From: Sphingosinicella sp.
GTDB taxonomy: Bacteria; Pseudomonadota; Alphaproteobacteria; Sphingomonadales; Sphingomonadaceae
Direction: 5' to 3'
NCBI GenBank assembly: GCA_016793845.1
Contig: JAEULI010000021.1
Span: 1-45,562 of the forward strand
DNA length: 45,562 nucleotides
In this document: positions 39,586-45,562 of the stretch, one piece after another
Layout of the letters: each line of letters opens with the position of its first letter
Numbering within the stretch: the stretch's first letter is position 1
Program-made: the position numbers and the translations under genes
The notes under the pieces: model-generated
What the model was told of the DNA's origin: nothing
Database searches by the model: none
Seen by the model: the letters and a program-made list of their open reading frames with translations, nothing else

Positions 39586-42500
39586 ATGCGGAAGACGTGG
39601 ATCGGTTTCGGTGCAGTGGCGGGAACGGCGGCGGTCGTAGCGATCGTGCCCTATTTCATCGACTGGAACTGGTTCAAGCCGCAGCTCGTCACGGCCGTGG
39701 AGGAGGCGACGGGCTATGACGTGGAGGTGGCCGGAGACATCGGCTTCTCGTTGCTGCCGAGCCCGCGCCTTTCCGCCGAGGGGCTGACGGTTACGGGCTT
39801 TGGGCCGAGCCGCGAGCCGCTGGTGAAAGCGGAAAAGCTCTCCGCCGCCGTCGCCTTCCTGCCGCTGCTCTCGAAGCGGGCGGAGGTGAAGTATATCGCG
39901 CTCGAAACGCCCGTCGTGCGCATCATCAGCTATGCCGACGGCACCAGCAACTGGTCCGATCCCGCCAAGGCGGAGTCGGACTCGTCTGGCGGGGAACTCT
40001 CGATCGAGGATTTCCGCATCGAGAAGGGCACGTTCATCATGCAGTCGCCGGAGGGCGAGCCGACGCGGGTGGACGATATCGACATGAACGTCGCCATCGC
40101 AAGCGCGGCGGGACCGTACACGGTGGAAGGTTCGCTGCGCTACGGCGCGATGCCGGTGACGCTGAAGGCGGACTACGAGCAGGGCGGCCTCAAGCTCGAT
40201 GCGACGCTCGCAAAGGCCGGGACGATCGCCTTCGTGGGCCGAATCGGCGAGGCGGAGGGTGATGCCGCGACGCCGATTTCGGGCAGGCTCACCGTCAGTG
40301 GCGAAAAGCTCGGCGACATGCTTGCCGCGTTCAGCGGAGAAGAGGCGTCCAAGGCGCTCGCCTACGCCAAGCCCGTTCAGCTCAAGGCCTCGATCGAGGG
40401 CACGGCGGACCAGCTTCGCATCGCTGATGTCAGCGGAACGGTGGCGGGATCGAAATTCGGCGGTGCGTTCGATGTGGAGCGTGGCGCTCGCACCGCGATC
40501 AGCGGCCGGCTGATCATCGATGCGCTGAACGCGGCGGACTGGATGTCGGACGAAAAGAAAGACGAAAACAAGGAGCCGTTCGAGCTTCCTGAGACGATCG
40601 ACGCCGATGTGCTCGTGCGCGTGAACGATGCGCGTTACGACACGATGCAACTTGGCGCGGTGAACGCGCCGGTAAAGCTCGCGAACCGGGTGGTGACGCT
40701 CGGCGATACAAGGCTCGCGCTCGCGGGTGGGGGCAGCGCTGTTTTGCGCGGTATCTTTGATGCAGCGGATGGCGACCCGCGCTTCCGGGGCCGCTTCGGC
40801 ACAAGTCTACCGCGCCCGGCGCAGACGCTCGCGGCGTTCGGGACGGACGGCTACACGTCGCTGCCGCCCGCGACGCTCGGCGGCACGATCGAATATCGCG
40901 ACGATGCTGTGACGCTCGGCGACCTGCGCGGAACGCTGGACGGCAAGACCGTGGGCGGCAAGGTTCACTACCCGCTGGGAGAAACGCTGCCGATCGACGT
41001 GACGCTCGGCCTGCAAGGGCTGAACTGGGATCGCGTGGTTTCCAAGCCATCGACGAGCGCCAAAGCGGGCGATGCTTTCGCGCGCACCGTGAATTTCGAT
41101 GTGCGGCTCGGCGAACTGCTGATGGGCGGCAGCCGCTATGGCGGCATCACCGCGAAGGGCAGCTACGCGGCCGACAAGGTGACGCTGGCGCAGGCGGTGG
41201 TACAGGAGGCGCTCGGCTTCGGGATCACGGCGAAGGGTAGCATCGACAAGCTCTCGGCCGACCGCCGCGCCGACCTTGCGCTCGGGCTTGCGGGTGAGGG
41301 TGTGAAGGGCGCGATCACGGTGAAGGGGCCGATGTCGAAGCTCGATGTCGGCGGCGCGGTCACCTATGCGGGCGCGGAAATCGGCCTCAACGGCTGGGTG
41401 CGGACGGAGCCGGACGTTGCCTATCAGCTTGCCGCTTCGGCGAAAGCCCCGGAGGCAGGCGTGGTGCTCGCACGGCTTCAGGACGAGCCGCGCGGGGCGA
41501 AGCTCGGGCCTCTCGATCTCGGGATGCAGATCGCAGGCGCGGGCGACGTTGCGAAGATCACCGGAATCGCAGGCAAGATCGGCGGCATGACGCTTTCGGG
41601 CGACGCGTCCGTCAACACGGGCGGTTCGGTGCCGGTGGTGAACGCCGTGCTGAAAGCGGGCGTCGTGCCCGTGCTCGCGCTGATGGGCGACGACGGTACG
41701 GGTGCGGCGGAGGCGGCAAGCGGGAAGGGCGCGCGCTGGTCTTCGGAGCCGCTGTCGTTCGACTGGATCCGGAATTTCGATGGCCGCATCGCGCTGACGG
41801 CGGAGCGGGCGAACTACGATGCCTATGTGCTCGAGAAGCCTTCGCTCGCGCTCGTCAGCAAGGGCGGGACGCTGAATATCGAAGGCTTGAAGGGTGGCCT
41901 CTATGGTGGCGCCTTCACAGCCTCCGGTACGCTCACATCGGGCGACGCGCAGGGCATGGCGCTGAAGGTCGCGCTGAGCGGTGTGCCGGTGGAGCCGTTC
42001 CTGAAGGCTGCGATGGCGAGCGCGCCCGCGACCGGCACGTTCGACATGACCGCGAACGTCACCGCGCGCGGCCGTTCGCAGAAGGCGCTGATGTCCTCCC
42101 TTGCCGGGCCGGTCAGGCTGGCCGCGACGAACGGCGTGATCCGCAAGGTGAACCTGAAAGCGCTCGACGAGGAACTGAACGATCTGCGCTCGCTCGACAG
42201 TTTCGCCCGTTTCGCGGGTACGGCGCTGAAAGGTGGCGAGACGCAGTATCGCACGCTCGCGATCGATGCGACCGGCAAGGGCGGGCGCTTCAACATCGAC
42301 ACGGTGACGAGCGACATGGACGGCGGCAGCGTCACCGCGAAGGGCTATGTCGACATGGGCGCGTGGTACGCGGACAGCGTTGCCACGATCCGCCTCGGCA
42401 GCCACAAGGATGCGCCAGCGATTCCCGCCACCATCAAGGGTTCGCTGCCCGTGCCGGAGGTGAAATACGCGCTCGGGCCGCTGCAAACGTGGTTCGGCAA

Positions 42501-42720
42501 GCGCATCGCACTCGTTGGCATCAAGGCGGCGGTGGGCGGCGACAAGCTCGATCTCGGCACGCTTATCGGCGGCAAGAAACAGCAGGCCCCAGCCATTGCG
42601 GAAGGCGAAGCACCCGCCGAAGCCGCGCCGCAGAAGAGCGTGGAGGATGAACTCGGCACTGCGCTCGGCAAGGGCATCGGCAAATTGTTCGGGAAGAAGA
42701 AACCGGCCGAGGAGCAGTAG
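39586..42720 (+). CDS. AsmA-family protein
   Basis: A 1044-residue envelope protein. One N-terminal membrane helix (WIGFGAVAGTAAVVAIVPYF) is followed by the conserved AsmA start FIDWNWFKPQLVTAVEEATGYDV. A long beta-rich region then leads to the C-terminal AsmA_2-type segment, including TNGVIRKVNLKALDEELND. The family (AsmA, TamB, YhdP) spans the periplasm and is implicated in lipid transport and outer-membrane homeostasis. ATG at 39586 is chosen; a GTG five codons earlier is possible. The tail is Lys/Glu/Ala-rich. It is convergent with rsmD, five bases apart. Confidence 0.9.
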   Translation: MRKTWIGFGAVAGTAAVVAIVPYFIDWNWFKPQLVTAVEEATGYDVEVAGDIGFSLLPSPRLSAEGLTVTGFGPSREPLVKAEKLSAAVAFLPLLSKRAEVKYIALETPVVRIISYADGTSNWSDPAKAESDSSGGELSIEDFRIEKGTFIMQSPEGEPTRVDDIDMNVAIASAAGPYTVEGSLRYGAMPVTLKADYEQGGLKLDATLAKAGTIAFVGRIGEAEGDAATPISGRLTVSGEKLGDMLAAFSGEEASKALAYAKPVQLKASIEGTADQLRIADVSGTVAGSKFGGAFDVERGARTAISGRLIIDALNAADWMSDEKKDENKEPFELPETIDADVLVRVNDARYDTMQLGAVNAPVKLANRVVTLGDTRLALAGGGSAVLRGIFDAADGDPRFRGRFGTSLPRPAQTLAAFGTDGYTSLPPATLGGTIEYRDDAVTLGDLRGTLDGKTVGGKVHYPLGETLPIDVTLGLQGLNWDRVVSKPSTSAKAGDAFARTVNFDVRLGELLMGGSRYGGITAKGSYAADKVTLAQAVVQEALGFGITAKGSIDKLSADRRADLALGLAGEGVKGAITVKGPMSKLDVGGAVTYAGAEIGLNGWVRTEPDVAYQLAASAKAPEAGVVLARLQDEPRGAKLGPLDLGMQIAGAGDVAKITGIAGKIGGMTLSGDASVNTGGSVPVVNAVLKAGVVPVLALMGDDGTGAAEAASGKGARWSSEPLSFDWIRNFDGRIALTAERANYDAYVLEKPSLALVSKGGTLNIEGLKGGLYGGAFTASGTLTSGDAQGMALKVALSGVPVEPFLKAAMASAPATGTFDMTANVTARGRSQKALMSSLAGPVRLAATNGVIRKVNLKALDEELNDLRSLDSFARFAGTALKGGETQYRTLAIDATGKGGRFNIDTVTSDMDGGSVTAKGYVDMGAWYADSVATIRLGSHKDAPAIPATIKGSLPVPEVKYALGPLQTWFGKRIALVGIKAAVGGDKLDLGTLIGGKKQQAPAIAEGEAPAEAAPQKSVEDELGTALGKGIGKLFGKKKPAEEQ

Positions 42721-42725
42721 GACGG

Positions 42726-43268
42726 TTACAGCGCCCGGAGCAAATGGAGGCACGCCTTGCCGACGTTTCGCACTGCATCCACCGCATAGCCTTCCGATGC
42801 CAGCGTTTCGTCGCGGCTGGTTTCCACGCTGATCCATGCGCCGGGGGCGAGCCAGCCGCCCTGTCGCAATGCTGCGAGCGCCTGTTCCGCGAGACCCTTG
42901 CCGTAGGGTGGGTCAAGGAGCACGAGATCGTGCGGTGCAACGGCTGTGCCCGGCGCATCCGCGCTTCGCGCCAGCACGTCGGTGCGATCGGCGGCGCCGA
43001 GCTTGGTGATATTGGTCTTGAGCGCGGCGAGCGCAGCGCGGTCCGTCTCGATGAACGTCGCGTGGGCCGCCCCCCGCGACAGGGCTTCAAGCCCGAGCGC
43101 GCCGGTGCCCGCGAACAGATCGGCGACGCGCAGGCCCTCGAACGTGCCGAGGCGACTCGTCAGCATCGAAAACAAGGTTTCGCGTGCCCGGTCTGCCGTG
43201 GGGCGTGTTTCGGCGCCCGCGGGCGCGACGAGCGGGCGGCCGCGCCATGCGCCGGCGATAATTCTCAT
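42726..43268 (-). CDS. rsmD: 16S rRNA (guanine-N2)-methyltransferase RsmD
   Basis: A 180-residue methyltransferase for G966 of 16S rRNA. It starts MRIIAGAWRGRPLVAP, typical of RsmD, followed by RPTADRARETLFSML. SAM motif I is VADLFAGTGALGLEALSRGA and the N-methyltransferase motif is LVLLDPPYGKGL. ATG overlaps the stop of the upstream pseudouridine synthase gene by four bases, so the two ribosome-modification genes are translationally coupled. Confidence 0.95.
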   Translation of the reverse strand: MRIIAGAWRGRPLVAPAGAETRPTADRARETLFSMLTSRLGTFEGLRVADLFAGTGALGLEALSRGAAHATFIETDRAALAALKTNITKLGAADRTDVLARSADAPGTAVAPHDLVLLDPPYGKGLAEQALAALRQGGWLAPGAWISVETSRDETLASEGYAVDAVRNVGKACLHLLRAL

Positions 43269-44380
43269 TTGCCGGGAAGGCGGCTCCGGAACCCCGAAAC
43301 GATGTCGTCGGGCACCTGCTCAACGCCGCGTACCGGAAGCTCGCCCAGTTCGAACGGGCCGTAGCTGACGCGAATCAGACGTGCAACCTTGAGGCCGAGA
43401 TGCTCCAGCACCTTGCGGACCTCGCGATTCTTGCCTTCGGTGATCGTGATCACGAGCCACGCATAGGCGCCCGACTTGTGCTCGATATCGGCATTGATCG
43501 AGCCGTAGCGCACGCCTTCGATGGTGACGCCCTCGGCAAGCGCTTCGAGCGAGCGGGCGTTCACGCTGCCGAACACGCGCACGCGATAACGGCGTATCAG
43601 CGCGTTCGCGGGCAGCTCCATCGCGCGCTTGAGTTCGCCATCGTTGGTGAGCAGCAGCAGGCCTTCGGTGTTCATGTCGAGGCGGCCGATGGTGACGAGG
43701 CGGGGCAAATCCTTGGGCAGCAGGTCGTAAATCGTGGCGCGGCCCTTGGGATCGCGCGCGGTCGTCAGGCAGCCGGTCGGCTTGTGGAAGAAATAGAGGC
43801 GCGTCGCGCTCGCAGCGGCGACGGGGTTTCCGTCCAACGTGACCTGGGCGAGCGAGGTGAGGTTGAGCGCGGGCGAAGTGAGCACCGTGCCCGCCACCGA
43901 AACGCGCCCTTCCGCAATCATCCGTTCGATATCGCGGCGCGAGCCCACGCCTGCGCGCGCGAGCAGCTTGGCAATGCGCTGCGGCGCACCCGGACGATGC
44001 GCGGCCGGCGCTGCAGCGCTTTCCGAGCGACGCGTGGGGCGCTCATCCGTGCGCCGCGAGGGGCGTCCATCTGCGCGTCGGGAAGGCCGGTCATCGGCCT
44101 CGAACCGGCGGCCTGGGCGCGGCCCACGCTCGCCGGGCTTTCCCGTCCGTTCATTAGCGCTGCGTTCCATGGGCGTGCGTTCGCGGGGCGTGCGTTCACG
44201 AACGGGCCGTCCGGTACCGCGCTCACCAGCGCGTTCCGCAGCGCGCGGACCATCGGAAACGCGGTCGTGGTCCGCCGGGCGGCGCGGACGCTGGGGTTTG
44301 CCGTCCAATGGCGGCCGGGCAGGGCCACCGGCTTTTGATGGACGGCGCGGCGGACCGGAGCGGCGAGGGGGTTTCGTCAT
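43265..44380 (-). CDS. rluB: rRNA pseudouridine synthase, RluB/RsuA family, with long Arg-rich N-terminal extension
   Basis: A 371-residue protein. The first 130 residues are low-complexity and rich in Arg, Pro and Gly, with near repeats such as RPSRRADGRPSRRTDERP and RERTPRERTPMERS. Then comes an S4 RNA-binding domain (RIAKLLARAGVGSRRDIERM) and the catalytic domain with the active-site Asp in TIGRLDMNTEGLLLLTNDG, followed by the family segment EGKNREVRKVLEHLGLKV. It isomerises a uridine in 23S (RluB) or 16S rRNA; RluB is the more usual assignment for this length. ATG at 44380 gives MTKPPRRSG. It is transcribed just before rsmD and divergent from tRNA-Leu. Confidence 0.9.
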   Translation of the reverse strand: MTKPPRRSGPPRRPSKAGGPARPPLDGKPQRPRRPADHDRVSDGPRAAERAGERGTGRPVRERTPRERTPMERSANERTGKPGERGPRPGRRFEADDRPSRRADGRPSRRTDERPTRRSESAAAPAAHRPGAPQRIAKLLARAGVGSRRDIERMIAEGRVSVAGTVLTSPALNLTSLAQVTLDGNPVAAASATRLYFFHKPTGCLTTARDPKGRATIYDLLPKDLPRLVTIGRLDMNTEGLLLLTNDGELKRAMELPANALIRRYRVRVFGSVNARSLEALAEGVTIEGVRYGSINADIEHKSGAYAWLVITITEGKNREVRKVLEHLGLKVARLIRVSYGPFELGELPVRGVEQVPDDIVSGFRSRLPGK

Positions 44381-44449
44381 GCCGATCACCTGAACCCGCA
44401 GCGAACAATTGGCAAGCCCGCCACTTTCGGCTAGTGGCATCCCGCCCGG

Positions 44450-44534
44450 GCCCCTGTGGCGGAATTGGTAGACGCGCTCGACTCAAAATCGAGTTTCGCA
44501 AGAAGTGTCGGTTCGAGTCCGACCGGGGGCACCA
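44450..44534 (+). tRNA. tRNA-Leu (anticodon CAA)
   Basis: A complete 85-base class II tRNA with encoded CCA. The acceptor arms GCCCCTG and CGGGGGC pair, and the D arm is GCG...CGC. The anticodon arm is CTCGA-CTCAAAA-TCGAG, giving anticodon CAA for UUG codons. A long variable arm of 13 bases follows, then the T arm GTCGG-TTCGAGT-CCGAC. Such tRNA 3' ends are frequent integration sites for mobile elements, and the DNA composition changes just after it. Confidence 0.96.
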
Positions 44535-44575
44535 GAGACCGTCCGTGGACATCCATTTTCGTCCGACAAGTGACT

Positions 44576-44614
44576 GGTTTTGCTTATCATTTTTTGTTTC
44601 ATGAAAAGCAAACC
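44576..44614 (+). repeat. bulged hairpin 40 bases downstream of tRNA-Leu
   Basis: GGTTTTGCTT (44576-44585) pairs with AAGCAAACC (44606-44614) with one bulged T; the loop contains a T6 run. It may end the tRNA transcript, but the T-run lies inside the loop and not after the stem, so it is not a canonical intrinsic terminator. Confidence 0.3.
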
Positions 44615-44675
44615 CGGCGAAATCGCACACTGCTATCCGCTCTCCAAGGCGCCTCTGGTGCAAATGATTGCCTTT

Positions 44676-44696
44676 TGAAGGGTGTGACGCCCTTCA
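44676..44696. repeat. 7-bp hairpin in the intergenic region
   Basis: TGAAGGG, TGTGACG, CCCTTCA: perfect 7-bp arms and a 7-base loop. No T-tract follows on either strand, so terminator function is doubtful. Its role is unknown. Confidence 0.35.
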
Positions 44697-44940
44697 GCCG
44701 TTCAATCACGCAGAGCGGCATGTTTACCCCCTCTGTGCGCGGGGTGGATATTGGGTGAGCGCGCGACCTCCGCTCGGACTGTCTAGACTGACTTGACGGC
44801 TATTCAGGTCCCATGGGCTTGGCCTTCGGCTCCAAGTCAGCCAACGCATCAGTGTTGGGAGCAATTTTCAAAGGCACCCTAAGGCTCGAGTTGTCACCGT
44901 CCAAAAAGAAATCCCCTGGTATGGGCAGGTGCTCTTAAGA

Positions 44941-44961
44941 ATATACCAATTGGTATATAAT
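44941..44961 (+). promoter_or_regulatory. 18-bp perfect palindrome overlapping a TATAAT promoter box
   Basis: ATATACCAATTGGTATAT (44941-44958) is a perfect palindrome with no spacer, and TATAAT (44956-44961) starts inside its right half. This is the usual geometry of an operator for a dimeric repressor such as a TetR- or MarR-family protein, blocking the space between the -35 and -10 boxes. No strong -35 hexamer is seen upstream. The promoter points to the monooxygenase gene 70 bases further on. The cognate regulator is not in the window. Confidence 0.6.
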
Positions 44962-45030
44962 TCGATCGCGCTTATGCGCTACGGCACTGTTCTGCGTTGA
45001 CATGTTGTCATACTGAATAGTAGATTAAAT

Positions 45031-45562
45031 ATGCGTAACCCTCATTCGAGATGGTGGCGCAGCAAGAGGAAAAAGAGATTGGAACAAATTGCCGATAGGC
45101 CTCCGGTAGGCATGGGCATCGACTATGCCAAGCTTCGCGCCGGCGTCGATCACGGAAATATACCTTCTCTTCTCATGTGTCTTTTCCAGATGACCGGTGA
45201 CGCCAAGTGGTTAGAGGAGCCGTTCGCGCCCAAGCGGGGCAAAGGCCTTGACGACAATGATTCGGCGGGGCTTCCGGATGCGCCTCAGCAGCTGATTCGA
45301 GATGCAGCTTACGAAGCGATAGTGGCTTGGCTGAATGGGCAGGATTTTGCGCTGTCTCGCCCTTCTAACGCTCAGCTGGCGCACATGCTGAGCGTTGCCA
45401 TGGTCGAGGACGTTCCGAATGAATATGGCGATGTCATCGCCGCGACAATGAGGCTTGAAGGGGAGGCTTCAGTGCCGCGTCCCCGGCGGCCGTTGAGTGC
45501 TATCGTGATTGGCGCAGGCGTTTCCGGAATATGCGCGGCGATCAAGCTCGCCGAGATGGGCA
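45031..45562 (+). CDS. Baeyer-Villiger monooxygenase, 4-hydroxyacetophenone monooxygenase-like, 3' end cut by window
   Basis: The first 177 codons are visible. An N-terminal extension of about 150 residues (IPSLLMCLFQMTGDAKWLEE, QLIRDAAYEAIVAWLNGQ, LAHMLSVAMVEDVPNEYGDV) precedes the FAD-binding motif AIVIGAGVSGICAAIKLAEM. Such an extension is characteristic of HAPMO-type flavin monooxygenases, which insert oxygen next to a carbonyl using NADPH. ATG at 45031 lacks a good ribosome-binding site. TTG at 45079, behind AAGAGGA, and ATG at 45112 are alternatives. Codon use is less GC3-biased than in the housekeeping genes. The palindrome at 44941-44958 probably controls it. Confidence 0.82.
   Translation, partial: MRNPHSRWWRSKRKKRLEQIADRPPVGMGIDYAKLRAGVDHGNIPSLLMCLFQMTGDAKWLEEPFAPKRGKGLDDNDSAGLPDAPQQLIRDAAYEAIVAWLNGQDFALSRPSNAQLAHMLSVAMVEDVPNEYGDVIAATMRLEGEASVPRPRRPLSAIVIGAGVSGICAAIKLAEMG

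Larger units (their letters stand above)
44535..45030. other. A+T-richer non-coding stretch between tRNA-Leu and the monooxygenase gene
   Basis: About 500 bases without a supportable gene on either strand and clearly less GC-rich than the rest of the window. It holds a bulged hairpin at 44576-44614 (GGTTTTGCTT with AAGCAAACC, loop containing a T6 run), a 7-bp hairpin at 44676-44696, an 18-bp perfect palindrome at 44941-44958 and a short repeat TGACA-TGT-TGTCA at 44998-45010. No copy of the tRNA 3' end (attachment-site repeat), no integrase fragment and no insertion-sequence ends are visible. Confidence 0.6.

Noticed and set aside
40807-42837. A 676-codon frame antisense to the AsmA-family gene
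   Set aside because: Low-complexity Arg/Ala/His composition and no recognisable domain; the sense frame has a clear AsmA N-terminus.
44576-44614. Hairpin after tRNA-Leu as an intrinsic terminator
   Set aside because: The T-run sits in the loop instead of after the stem, and the stem is bulged; listed only as a repeat.
44456-44758. A 100-codon frame across tRNA-Leu
   Set aside because: It is a translation of the tRNA gene and non-coding DNA, with no ribosome-binding site.

Overview
This is a GC-rich, gene-dense chromosomal window from an alphaproteobacterium, most likely of the order Sphingomonadales. That placement is an inference from the secD-secF-Mth938 order, the bamD-recN-ligA cluster, a large TonB-dependent receptor next to a TPR-sulfotransferase, CYP153-like P450s and the codon bias. 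About 34 protein genes and one tRNA can be supported. Only the last 500 bases before the final gene lack a gene and are clearly richer in A+T.

Left part (1-11380): a compact minus-strand operon encodes a PuuA-like glutamine synthetase, a PuuB-like FAD oxidase and a class-III aminotransferase cut by the window edge. Together they look like a gamma-glutamyl route for polyamine or amine catabolism. Divergent from it run a TPR-sulfotransferase, a TonB-dependent receptor, an APC amino-acid/polyamine permease, a BetI-like TetR regulator and a secreted M20 peptidase. This is plausibly an uptake-and-breakdown locus for an amine or peptide.

Middle (11449-22376): a lone FkbM methyltransferase gene flanked by strong inverted repeats, then an ABC-2 exporter pair, a convergent RND efflux pump with its lipoprotein adaptor, and a tightly coupled three-gene minus-strand operon: DUF815 ATPase, SLC13/RCK-type permease, and a DUF389 membrane protein carrying an OmpA-like C-terminal domain. 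The last operon is the least explained gene set here.

Right part (22449-44380): housekeeping genes for protein export (yajC, secD, secF), a Mth938/NDUFAF3-like protein, a GT4 glycosyltransferase, outer-membrane assembly (bamD), DNA repair and replication (recN, ligA, uvrD/pcrA), ribosome modification (prmA, rsmD, an RluB-type synthase), a DUF885 lipoprotein and an AsmA-family protein. Two tandem CYP153-like P450 genes of identical length, followed by a 50-codon gene with a strong ribosome-binding site, interrupt this set.

End (44450-45562): tRNA-Leu(CAA), then about 500 bases of A+T-richer non-coding DNA containing an 18-bp perfect palindrome overlapping a TATAAT box, then the start of a Baeyer-Villiger monooxygenase of the 4-hydroxyacetophenone monooxygenase type. 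The change in composition just past a tRNA suggests the edge of an acquired segment, but no integrase or att repeat is visible.
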